A stretch of DNA of 11,975 bases from an uncultured Eubacteriales bacterium (GTDB taxonomy: Bacteria; Bacillota; Clostridia; Christensenellales; Christensenellaceae): positions 1-11,975 of the forward strand of contig USII01000013.1 in the NCBI GenBank assembly GCA_900554725.1, given 5' to 3'. How positions within the stretch are numbered: position 1 is the stretch's first letter; the number at the start of each line of letters is the position of its first letter. Below the pieces are notes generated by a model, which made no database searches, had not been told where the DNA came from, and worked only from the letters and a program-made list of their open reading frames with translations. A program made the translations under genes and the position numbers. Positions 1 through 6,192 of this stretch are shown one piece after another.

Positions 1-350
1 TCATACCCCTGCGCCATCGTGCCCTCCTCATTTAGAAAAAGGGAGCCGATGAGAACAGGAAGGCCCGTTTGAAAGGTTTCCAGATGAAATTCGGGATCCC
101 GGTACTTTTCTACCTGCTGCTCTGGGAGATGGGAAACCTCGTAGTTTTCCGCCATCCAGGCCACAGGGAAAAACTTCAGCAGCTCTTCTTTGGGTTCTTT
201 ATCCGAAATTGCCTGCAAAAACATGGAAATTTCCTGCTCGGGCGTTTCTGCTCCCCGATATGCGCCCTCCTTTGCCGCACACCCAAAAACGGATAATAAA
301 CTGACCATCGCAAGCAAAACCGCCGCGCATTTTCCCGCCATTTTCCTCAT
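1..350 (-). CDS. Putative lipoprotein, N-terminal part (runs off left edge)
   Basis: This open frame continues without a stop from the ATG at 350 to the window edge, giving 116 complete codons. Residues 1-24 look like a lipoprotein signal peptide: a basic start (MRKMAGK), a hydrophobic stretch (AAVLLAMVSLLSVF), then Gly-Cys with Cys24 as the likely lipidated residue. The lipobox VFGC has an atypical Phe at -2. After Cys24 comes a short polar linker, then a mixed alpha/beta-like stretch rich in Glu and Lys. The start is well supported: AAGGAGG lies seven bases upstream on the minus strand (358-364). The gene is downstream of nrdG on the same strand but separated from it by a strong terminator. 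I saw no clear promoter in the 90 bases between the terminator and the start. The family is not recognised and the C-terminal part is missing, so only attachment to the outer face of the membrane is inferred. Confidence 0.75.
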   Translation of the reverse strand, partial: MRKMAGKCAAVLLAMVSLLSVFGCAAKEGAYRGAETPEQEISMFLQAISDKEPKEELLKFFPVAWMAENYEVSHLPEQQVEKYRDPEFHLETFQTGLPVLIGSLFLNEEGTMAQGY

Positions 351-440
351 GCCATTTCCTCCTTATGCCGCTGCGCACGCCGCGTCCTTTCAAACGGCCT
401 CCCCTGCGCGATGCCTTCCTCTTTTTGCAAAATGCCCATC

Positions 441-471
441 AAAAAACGGGCGGCCTAAGGCCGCTCGTTTT
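441..471 (-). terminator. Rho-independent terminator of nrdD-nrdG
   Basis: On the minus strand, arms at 459-471 and 443-455 form a 13-bp stem with one A-C mismatch and a three-base TTA loop. The 3' arm ends in a run of six T (446-441). The stem begins inside the nrdG stop codon, so termination occurs immediately after the gene. It separates the nrd operon from the downstream lipoprotein gene. Confidence 0.9.
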
Positions 472-1003
472 ACTGCTCGCCCACCCAGCGCTCGGCTGTG
501 ACAAGCACAGTTTCTCCGCGCTCCAAAGAGGCCGCAACATCGATAATTCGCTGGTTTTTGGAGCCCTTAAAGCGAAGCAGAAGGCTCTTTTGCTCCAAAA
601 GGAAGGGGCCGTCTATCACGACATCCATCAAAGAGAGAAATTCCGCCTTGGGGCCGCCCTTTTCCATCACCTCTTCATAGATATCCCCCGTATAAGCGGC
701 CAGCTCATAGCCCGCTTCCCGCAGCATGCGCGCCAGGGGCAGCAGCGCTTCTGCCTGGCAGAGGGGCTCCCCGCCGGAAAAAGTGACACCGCGGGTCAGG
801 GGGCTTTTTTTGATCTTCTCAAAAATTTCCTCTGCCGTATAGGGTGTGCCGCCCTCAAAGCTCTGGGCCTGGGGGTTATGGCAGCCCGGGCAGCGCTTAT
901 CGCACCCCTGCACAAACACCACCGCCCGAAGCCCCGGACCATCCACAATCGAATCCCCAACCAGGGCTGCCGTGTTAATTTTCTTCTGGCTGTATTCCGA
1001 CAT
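470..1003 (-). CDS. nrdG: Anaerobic ribonucleotide reductase activating protein (radical SAM)
   Basis: NrdG uses S-adenosylmethionine and a 4Fe-4S cluster to make the glycyl radical on NrdD, switching on anaerobic dNTP synthesis. The 177-residue length is normal for the family. The cluster motif CX3CX2C is Cys34, Cys38 and Cys41, within GCDKRCPGCHN. The preceding DGPGLR segment (21-26) and the FSGGEPL segment, which is the SAM-contacting GGE motif, are both present. The start overlaps the end of nrdD by 29 bases. The sequence just upstream has only a poor ribosome binding site (GTGAAG), and no other Met lies before the Cys motif, so translation is probably coupled to nrdD. The stop codon lies inside the stem of the operon terminator. 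The nrdD neighbour confirms the assignment. Confidence 0.95.
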   Translation of the reverse strand: MSEYSQKKINTAALVGDSIVDGPGLRAVVFVQGCDKRCPGCHNPQAQSFEGGTPYTAEEIFEKIKKSPLTRGVTFSGGEPLCQAEALLPLARMLREAGYELAAYTGDIYEEVMEKGGPKAEFLSLMDVVIDGPFLLEQKSLLLRFKGSKNQRIIDVAASLERGETVLVTAERWVGEQ

Positions 1004-3317
1004 TGTGCTTCACCCGATCTCTCTCTTCTGCGCGCTTGGCATCGTTAAACCGCTCCACCGTGCCCACAAGATACCCCGTGATGCGGCGAATGCGCTCAAA
1101 CCCTGAGCCGCCCTCTCCCTCTCTTCTGCCGCAGCGGGGGCATTCATCGTTGATGATACCGCAGTAGCCGCACTCCGGATCGCGATCCACAGGATGGTTG
1201 ATAGAACCATACCCAACGCCCGCCTCCTTCATCGCGCGGATGACGGATTCAAACGCCTCTACATTGTTTGCGGTATCGCCGTCCAGCTCCACATAGGAGA
1301 TATGCCCCGCGTTGGTGAGAGCATGATAGGGGGCCTCCTTGCGGATTTTATCAAACGCTCCAATATTGTAGTAGACGGGGATATGGAAGCTGTTGGTATA
1401 GTATTCCTTATCCGTCACACCGGGAATTGTGCCAAATTTTTTCTTATCCATGCGCACAAACCGGCCGGAAAGCCCTTCTGCCGGAGTGGCCAGCAGCGTG
1501 AAATTCATGCCCATTTCCCGGCTCTTTTGATCCACATAGTCGCGCATGAAATGCACAATTTCCAGGCCCAGATTCTGGGCTTCCTCGCTCTCGCCATGGT
1601 GCTTGCCAATGAGCGCAATCAGCGTCTCCGCAAGGCCGATAAAGCCGATGGAGAGCGTGCCGTGCTTTAGCACTTCGCCCACAGTATCCTCTGGCCCGAG
1701 CTTATCCGAATCCAGCCACACGCCCTGGCCCATGAGGAAGGGGAAGTTTTTGACCTTCTTTGCCGCCTGAATGGCATAGCGATCCAGAAGCTGGCCTGCG
1801 CAGAGGTCCATCTTGCGCTGCAGCTCTTCAAAGAACCATTCCAGGTTGCCGTTGCTCTTGATGGCAATGCGGGGCAGATTGATGGAAGTAAAGGAAAGGT
1901 TGCCCCGGCCATAGGAGATTTCCCGCTCCGGATCGTATACATTGCCCATCACCCGCGTGCGGCAGCCCATATAGCAGATCTCCGTCTCAGGGTGGCCCGG
2001 CTTATAGTACTGAAGGTTGAAGGGGGCATCCAAAAAGGAGAAGTTGGGAAACAGCCGCTTTGCTGAAACCCGGCAAGCCAGCTTGAAGAGATCGTAGTTG
2101 GGATCTTCCGGGTTATAGTTGATCCCCTCTTTCACGCGGAAAATGTGAATGGGGAAGATGGGCGTTTCCCCCCGCCCAAGGCCAGCCTCTGTTGCCAGCA
2201 TGACGCTTTTCATGACAAGCCGGCCCTCCGCAGAAGTATCCGTGCCGTAGTTGATGGAGGAGAAGGGCGTCTGCGCGCCGGCGCGGCTGTGCATGGTATT
2301 TAAATTGTGCACCAGCCCTTCCATAGCCTGATAAGTGGCGCGCTCGGTCTCCTCCTTTGCATGCCTGCACGCAAACTCCTGGAGCTTATCGATGGTCTCA
2401 TCCGCAATTTTTCCCGAAAGCGCAGCCTTTTCCGCCTCCAGGTAGACGGGATTTTCATCCAGATTGGGGTAGGCGCCCGTCTGCTCCTCTATCTTGGCAG
2501 CAAGTTCCCGCATCCCCTTTTCTGTAATGCCCGCGCCTGGGCAGAGGATTTCCGCCGCCCGCTCAAAGTTCTGCGCATAGCGCTTTTTATATGTCTTAAC
2601 GACGCCTGGGGCCAGCCCGTAATCAAAGTTCGGGACGCTCTGGCCGCCATGCTGATCGTTCTGGTTGGACTGTATGGCGATGCAGGCCAGCGCCGCGTAG
2701 CTGGAAATATCGTTGGGTTCGCGCAAAAAGCCATGGCCTGTGGAAAAGCCTCCATGGAACAGCTTGAGCAGATCGATCTGGCAGCAGGTGGTTGTGAGGG
2801 TATAAAAATCCAGATCGTGGATATGGATATCCCCCTCCCGGTGCGCCCGGGACTGCTCCTCGCTCAAGATATATTTCTGATAGTAGTCCTTGGCGCCCTC
2901 CGAGCCATACTGCAGCATGGTGCCCATGGCGGTATTCCCATCCACATTGGCGTTATCGCGCTTGCGGTCGCTATCTGCGGCATCTGCAAAAGTCAGCTCG
3001 TCATAGGTGCGCATCAGGTGGGTGTTCATTTCGCGCACGCGCGTGCGCTGAGCGCGGTATAGAATATAGCGCTTTGCGATGAGCGCATAGCCGTTCTCCA
3101 TCAGAACCTGCTCCACAACATCCTGAATATCTTCTACGCCCGGGTCTCTATCGATAAACTTTTCGGCAAGCTTGCCCTCGGCCAGCTCGGCCAGTTTTTC
3201 CGCCTGCCCATCGTTCTTTCTTCCGCCCGCTTCCATCGCCTTCTGGATGGCAATTTCAATTTTCTTCCTATCGTAGGCAACCGCTCTGCCGTCGCGCTTG
3301 ATAATGGTGGTAAACAT
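975..3317 (-). CDS. nrdD: Anaerobic ribonucleoside-triphosphate reductase, class III
   Basis: NrdD is a cytoplasmic glycyl-radical enzyme that reduces ribonucleoside triphosphates to deoxy forms without oxygen. The 780-residue protein begins with an ATP-cone regulatory domain (about 1-95, starting MFTTIIKRDGRAVAYDRKKI), the site of allosteric activity control. The catalytic barrel has the HIHDLD segment (165-170), the CCQIDLL segment with Cys178/179 and the CYMGCRT segment with Cys452. The C-terminal zinc ribbon uses Cys716, Cys719, Cys726 and Cys729. The glycyl radical site is Gly748 in RRITGYLVG. The frame stays open upstream to 3395, but that ATG lies inside the operator palindrome. The ATG at 3317 is chosen because AAAGGA (3326-3331) lies eight bases upstream and the ATP cone begins there. 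It overlaps nrdG and forms a two-gene operon with it. The promoter carries NrdR boxes, indicating dNTP-responsive repression. No key residue is missing. Confidence 0.97.
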   Translation of the reverse strand: MFTTIIKRDGRAVAYDRKKIEIAIQKAMEAGGRKNDGQAEKLAELAEGKLAEKFIDRDPGVEDIQDVVEQVLMENGYALIAKRYILYRAQRTRVREMNTHLMRTYDELTFADAADSDRKRDNANVDGNTAMGTMLQYGSEGAKDYYQKYILSEEQSRAHREGDIHIHDLDFYTLTTTCCQIDLLKLFHGGFSTGHGFLREPNDISSYAALACIAIQSNQNDQHGGQSVPNFDYGLAPGVVKTYKKRYAQNFERAAEILCPGAGITEKGMRELAAKIEEQTGAYPNLDENPVYLEAEKAALSGKIADETIDKLQEFACRHAKEETERATYQAMEGLVHNLNTMHSRAGAQTPFSSINYGTDTSAEGRLVMKSVMLATEAGLGRGETPIFPIHIFRVKEGINYNPEDPNYDLFKLACRVSAKRLFPNFSFLDAPFNLQYYKPGHPETEICYMGCRTRVMGNVYDPEREISYGRGNLSFTSINLPRIAIKSNGNLEWFFEELQRKMDLCAGQLLDRYAIQAAKKVKNFPFLMGQGVWLDSDKLGPEDTVGEVLKHGTLSIGFIGLAETLIALIGKHHGESEEAQNLGLEIVHFMRDYVDQKSREMGMNFTLLATPAEGLSGRFVRMDKKKFGTIPGVTDKEYYTNSFHIPVYYNIGAFDKIRKEAPYHALTNAGHISYVELDGDTANNVEAFESVIRAMKEAGVGYGSINHPVDRDPECGYCGIINDECPRCGRREGEGGSGFERIRRITGYLVGTVERFNDAKRAEERDRVKHNVGIQPEEN

Positions 3318-3344
3318 AATTCCCGTCCTTTCCCAGCCAATGCC

Positions 3345-3360
3345 GCATAAGCTGTTGTGG
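3345..3360 (-). promoter_or_regulatory. Weak second NrdR box in nrdD leader
   Basis: The plus-strand sequence GCATAAGCTGTTGTGG matches ten of sixteen positions of the palindromic NrdR form ACACAATATATTGTGT. It starts 30 bp from the strong box, about three helical turns. Known NrdR sites usually come in pairs at about 31-32 bp. It lies between the promoter and the nrdD start. The pairing is inferred from spacing and this box alone would be unconvincing. Confidence 0.5.
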
Positions 3361-3369
3361 TTTGCAAAA

Positions 3370-3395
3370 ATGGCACACAACATATTGTGTGCCAT
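3370..3395 (-). promoter_or_regulatory. NrdR operator box (near-perfect palindrome)
   Basis: The core ACACAACATATTGTGT (3375-3390) matches the NrdR consensus closely and sits in a 26-bp inverted repeat in which 12 of 13 pairs match. It begins 14 bp downstream of the nrdD -10 box, over the expected transcription start, where bound NrdR would block RNA polymerase. NrdR is a zinc-finger/ATP-cone repressor of ribonucleotide reductase genes. Its own gene is not in this window. Confidence 0.88.
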
Positions 3396-3409
3396 GGCTT
3401 GGCATTTCG

Positions 3410-3439
3410 ATTATATCCCCAATGGATAGATGATGTCAA
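3410..3439 (-). promoter_or_regulatory. Sigma-A-type promoter of nrdD-nrdG
   Basis: On the minus strand a consensus TTGACA (3434-3439) is followed after 18 bp by a consensus TATAAT (3410-3415). The spacer is one base longer than the optimum. The expected start is near 3400, leaving a leader of roughly 80 bases that contains both NrdR boxes. Confidence 0.9.
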
Positions 3440-3482
3440 TAGCAAAGAGGGCGGGTAGGCGCGTCCAAAAAAGCATAATTTT

Positions 3483-3500
3483 AAAAAACCATGGGGGTTT
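3483..3500 (-). terminator. Possible weak terminator after the DnaC-like gene
   Basis: On the minus strand AAACC (3496-3500) and GGTTT (3486-3490) can form a 5-bp stem around CCCAT, followed by three further T. It is 57 bases after the dnaC-like stop and ahead of the nrdD promoter. The stem is short and mostly A-T and the T run is short, so readthrough into nrdD is possible. Confidence 0.3.
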
Positions 3501-3507
3501 GAGCGCG

Positions 3508-3534
3508 CAAAAATTTTCTGTTACAAAAATTTTC
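3508..3534. repeat. Two identical AT-rich repeats upstream of the nrdD promoter
   Basis: CAAAAATTTTC occurs at 3508-3518 and again at 3524-3534, identical over 11 bases with a 16-bp period. Each contains the palindrome AAAATTTT. They lie 69-95 bp upstream of the nrdD -35 box, between it and the dnaC-like stop codon. Possible roles are an A-tract bend, a protein-binding site or an upstream promoter element. The function is not known from the sequence. Confidence 0.6.
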
Positions 3535-3556
3535 CAACCCGCCTTTGGCCGCACCG

Positions 3557-4513
3557 CTAAAGCAGGCGAAGGTCTTCCCCAAAAAAGCGGAGCACCAGGC
3601 TCTGCTTTTTGGAAAGGAGCCGGGAGGAGACGCGCTCAGTATAGCGCTCCTTAAGCTGCTCATAGGTGTTGTTCGTGGCCATAAAGGTATGCAGCCCCGC
3701 CCGGGCGCGGGCACAGAGCAAATCGAAAAAATATTCCCGCGTGACATTCTGCGTCAGCGGTTCGCTGCCTAAATCGTCTATCACCAGCACTTTGGCATCG
3801 TAAACCGGCTCCAACATCGCGCCCTCGCCCAGCCTATCCTTATGGAACTGCTCAAAAAGGGCATATGAGCCAAGATAGCAGATATCCCGCTCCCTCTCAT
3901 ACAGCTTTTTGCACATGCAGGCCAGCAGATAGCTCTTCCCAAGGCCGGGCCTGCCCATGAGCAGCAGCTGTTTTTGCGGGTTTTGGGGAAAGGCTTGGCA
4001 ATAACCTTCTGCAAAGGAGCGGATGGCCATAATGCGGCTTCTCTGGCTGGCAGTGCCCTCTCCTTTTTCATCTGGGAAGATGGAAGCATCAAACGCTGCA
4101 AAGCTGCCCTCCAGGGCCTCTATTTTCTGCCCCCCCAGCACTTTTTGATAGATCTGCTCCCGCAGGCAGGCGCAGAATTCCCGCCTGCCCTGGCGCTCAA
4201 TATAGCCCGTATCCTGGCAGAGCGGGCATTCATAGGCCATTTGGGGGAGCTGCACCTGGTGCTGCTTCTGATATTCGGCCATGCGCGCATCCAGCTCTGC
4301 CGCTTGGGCTGCAAACTCCCGCTGCACCTGCTCCTTCTGCCCCGGCCGCTGCATAACGGCCATGAGCTGCTGCAAAATCAGCTCCTTTTTCTGCGCCTGC
4401 AGGGCCTGCAGCTGGGGGTGCGCCAAAAAAAGCGCCTGTTCCTGCGCGGCCAGGCGCCTCTCCTCTGCATTGCGCTTTTCATCGTATTTTGCCAAAAGCT
4501 CTTGCAATGTCAT
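3557..4513 (-). CDS. DnaC/DnaI-like AAA+ helicase loader
   Basis: This is a 318-residue ATPase of the DnaC/DnaI/IstB-like group, which loads the replicative DNA helicase. Residues 1-90 are charged, Gln-rich and probably helical or coiled-coil. A likely zinc-binding segment follows, with Cys96, Cys99, Cys114 and Cys116 (CPLC...CAC). The ATPase core has Walker A GRPGLGKS (187-194), Walker B VLVIDD (242-247), sensor-1-like ATNN (279-282) and an SSRLL segment (296-300) with a candidate arginine finger. The frame extends to a TTG at 4525, but that codon directly abuts the AAGGGGGG sequence. The ATG at 4513, twelve bases from that site, is preferred, though the spacing is long and the start uncertain. 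It follows the DnaD-like gene on the same strand, matching the DnaD/DnaI helicase-loading partnership of Firmicutes. An IstB transposition role is less likely because no transposase gene is nearby. Confidence 0.9.
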   Translation of the reverse strand: MTLQELLAKYDEKRNAEERRLAAQEQALFLAHPQLQALQAQKKELILQQLMAVMQRPGQKEQVQREFAAQAAELDARMAEYQKQHQVQLPQMAYECPLCQDTGYIERQGRREFCACLREQIYQKVLGGQKIEALEGSFAAFDASIFPDEKGEGTASQRSRIMAIRSFAEGYCQAFPQNPQKQLLLMGRPGLGKSYLLACMCKKLYERERDICYLGSYALFEQFHKDRLGEGAMLEPVYDAKVLVIDDLGSEPLTQNVTREYFFDLLCARARAGLHTFMATNNTYEQLKERYTERVSSRLLSKKQSLVLRFFGEDLRLL

Positions 4514-4543
4514 ACCAGCATCCAACCCCCCTTAAGGTTCCGG

Positions 4544-4630
4544 CCCCGCCTGAGCGGCCCTTATTATCTTAACACGCCGGAGGGCGCGCGTTTGTCGGAA
4601 ACAAAAGATTTTCAGCCCCGCCCGAGCGGC
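4544..4630. repeat. Pair of GC-rich direct repeats between the DnaD-like and DnaC-like genes
   Basis: CCCCGCCTGAGCGGC (4544-4558) and CCCCGCCCGAGCGGC (4616-4630) differ at one of 15 bases and are 72 bp apart. Each can fold into a small hairpin with CCGC/GCGG arms. They bracket almost the entire 120-bp spacer between the two genes. There is no clear T run, so simple terminators are unlikely. RNA-level or protein-binding roles are speculative. Confidence 0.6.
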
Positions 4631-4633
4631 GTT

Positions 4634-6058
4634 TCAGCCCTGCCCCTGCTTTTTCAAAATCTCCTCGATGGGATCGTATATCTTTTGATCCATCGTTTCC
4701 TTGGCATAGCTGCGCTCGTCGATATCCGAAATGCTCTTTTTGCCGTATCCCTCTTTGAACCTGGCGTTCTGCTGCTGGGCCTCTTGCAGGTTTCTCACCC
4801 CCGCCTGCTTCCAGCGGGACAAAATGGCATCCATCGCCTTAAGGGGCGAGGCCGCCCCATAGGCGCAGGAAGCTGCAAACAGGATAACTTCCCAGCCAAA
4901 GCCCATGCCTACAAATTTCTCATAGAGCGCCTGATCCGCCCGGGTGATCTTCTTTTTCACGCCGGCCGCCGCATGCATGGCGGCAATTTTTTCGCGGCAC
5001 TCCTGCTGCTGCGCCAGATATGCCAAAATCTCTTCCTGGTGCATCAGGCCCTTATTATGCCAGCCTTCCAGAATCTTTCCTGCCGCTTCCAGGCTCGCCT
5101 TGCCCGAAAGCACTGCCTGGCCGCAGGCAAGCAGCATCTCCTCCCGGCCATAACCCAGCTCCAAAAGGCGCCGATACAGCTTTCTATGGGCGGGCGCTAC
5201 GACCAGGCTGGGGGCGGAAACCGCCCGGAGAAGCGCTTTAATCTGCTCGTCTTCCGCCTCGTGATCTGCAAGATAGGCGCGCACGCCCGCGGCTGTGGCA
5301 ATGCCCTCCTGCCGCATATTCTTCAAAATCCCATCCAGGTATTTCATGCTGGGATAGCGGGCGCTTGTGGTAGCCGCACAGGCGGCTTTGATAGCGGCAA
5401 AGGAAAAGCCCCATTCCTTCTCCCATTTCTGATAGAGCTCCTGCTCGCTATCCGTGGCGGGGCGGTTGATTTTAAGAAGGCGCAGCACTTCCCGCGCACC
5501 GCCTGCCGTTTCCGCAAGCGCCGCCATATGCATTTGGGCGTGTTCGATGGTATCTATCCCCTCCTGGGCCCAGGCCTTGGCCACCTGGCGGATATAGCTG
5601 ACCGAAACCCGGTTGCCCTTCCTATTTGTATTGATGCAATATTCCGCCAGCAACAGTATGACAGGGCGAGAAAGGCCGTAAACCTCCAAAATCTCGTAAA
5701 ACACCTTGTAATCCGAATAGGAGAGCTCGCGATCCGAAAACAGGGCCTGGAGTGTTTCGTTAAACTCGCGGTCCGGATACGGGTTGGCGGCGGGCGGCTG
5801 TGCCCGCTCCAGCAAATACCGCACCCGCCCGCTGCCCGGCTCCACGGCCAGCAGCTCCGCCTGTTGAAGGGATTCCAGCGCCTCCAGCACCTGCGCGCGC
5901 GTCAGCCCCAGATCTCCGGCCATCTGCTCTGCCTCGGCGGCGCTGCGCATCAGCCCATATAGATAAACCTTGATGCTGGCCTCGTTTCTGGTAAGCAGCT
6001 TTGCCAGCGCATCCCGCGGGATGCACACCAGATCCAGCAGATCTTTTTGGAAAACCAT
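4634..6058 (-). CDS. DnaD-like replication protein with four tandem DnaD units
   Basis: This 474-residue protein probably acts in replication initiation or restart, helping load the helicase with the adjacent DnaC-like ATPase. Residues 1-75 look like a winged-helix domain (MVFQKDLLDLVCIPRDALAK, then a GLTRAQVLEALESLQQ helix). Four similar helical units follow at about 115-178, 205-265, 290-350 and 374-430. Each has an aromatic start, a Gly-aromatic turn, an Ile/Leu-Ala helix and a closing (W/M)xxxG(I/L/V) motif. The closing motifs begin at 163, 248, 333 and 416, an 83-85-residue period. Known DnaD has one such C-terminal domain after its winged helix. The polar C-terminal tail (about 435-474) ends EEILKKQGQG. 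The ATG at 6058 is chosen because GGGGAG (6064-6069) lies five bases upstream. An in-frame TTG at 6196 would add 46 low-complexity residues across a hairpin region and is unlikely. The DnaD relationship is recognised by pattern, not by a search. Confidence 0.85.
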   Translation of the reverse strand: MVFQKDLLDLVCIPRDALAKLLTRNEASIKVYLYGLMRSAAEAEQMAGDLGLTRAQVLEALESLQQAELLAVEPGSGRVRYLLERAQPPAANPYPDREFNETLQALFSDRELSYSDYKVFYEILEVYGLSRPVILLLAEYCINTNRKGNRVSVSYIRQVAKAWAQEGIDTIEHAQMHMAALAETAGGAREVLRLLKINRPATDSEQELYQKWEKEWGFSFAAIKAACAATTSARYPSMKYLDGILKNMRQEGIATAAGVRAYLADHEAEDEQIKALLRAVSAPSLVVAPAHRKLYRRLLELGYGREEMLLACGQAVLSGKASLEAAGKILEGWHNKGLMHQEEILAYLAQQQECREKIAAMHAAAGVKKKITRADQALYEKFVGMGFGWEVILFAASCAYGAASPLKAMDAILSRWKQAGVRNLQEAQQQNARFKEGYGKKSISDIDERSYAKETMDQKIYDPIEEILKKQGQG

Positions 6059-6063
6059 GTTCT

Positions 6064-6069
6064 CTCCCC
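6064..6069 (-). promoter_or_regulatory. Ribosome binding site that fixes the DnaD-like start
   Basis: GGGGAG on the minus strand lies five bases before the ATG at 6058. It supports this start over the upstream TTG at 6196, which overlaps the hydrolase stop and has no recognisable binding site. Confidence 0.7.
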
Positions 6070-6115
6070 TGCCTATGCCTTCCTGCGCCTTGCAGCGGGC
6101 GCTTTTTTTGCCCAA

Positions 6116-6158
6116 AAGGCGCTTTTCCCCTGCGCCTGCCGCCGAAGAAAAGCGCCTT
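6116..6158 (-). terminator. Strong hairpin (terminator or attenuator) before the DnaD-like gene
   Basis: On the minus strand AAGGCGCTTTTC (6147-6158) pairs perfectly over 12 bp with GAAAAGCGCCTT (6116-6127) around a 19-base loop. Only four T follow (two within the stem) before GGG, so termination may be partial. A nearby GGGC...GCCC pair and another GGCGCTTTT-like copy (6098-6120 region) could form a competing structure. It may reduce transcription from the hydrolase gene into the DnaD-like gene. Confidence 0.6.
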
Positions 6159-6168
6159 CCATACCTGC

Positions 6169-6185
6169 CGGCCAGTTGCCGGCCT
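6169..6185 (-). repeat. Small inverted repeat just after the hydrolase stop
   Basis: On the minus strand GCCGGC-AACTG-GCCGGC forms a 6-bp stem with a five-base loop. It begins about eight bases after the hydrolase stop codon. There is no T run, so it is more likely an RNA-stabilising hairpin than a terminator. Confidence 0.45.
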
Positions 6186-6192
6186 CTCTGGC

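Noticed and set aside
2307..3062. A 251-codon plus-strand open frame inside nrdD
   Set aside because: It lies wholly opposite conserved NrdD coding sequence and has no recognisable domain or start signal.
3318..3395. A 26-residue N-terminal extension of NrdD from the ATG at 3395
   Set aside because: That ATG is part of the operator palindrome, probably at or upstream of the transcription start; the ATP cone begins at the downstream ATG, which has AAAGGA before it.
3557..4525. IstB-type transposition helper as identity of the AAA+ gene
   Set aside because: No transposase, terminal inverted repeat or target duplication is nearby, and the DnaD-like neighbour favours a replication role.
4561..4600. 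Possible promoter with GATAAT upstream of the DnaC-like gene
   Set aside because: GATAAT is present on the minus strand but no acceptable -35 lies 16-18 bp upstream and there is no TG extension.
3974..5962. A 662-codon plus-strand open frame opposite the DnaC-like and DnaD-like genes
   Set aside because: It spans two well-supported minus-strand genes and their spacer, has no ribosome binding site or family motif, and has Leu/His/Arg-rich low-complexity translation typical of antisense frames in GC-rich DNA.
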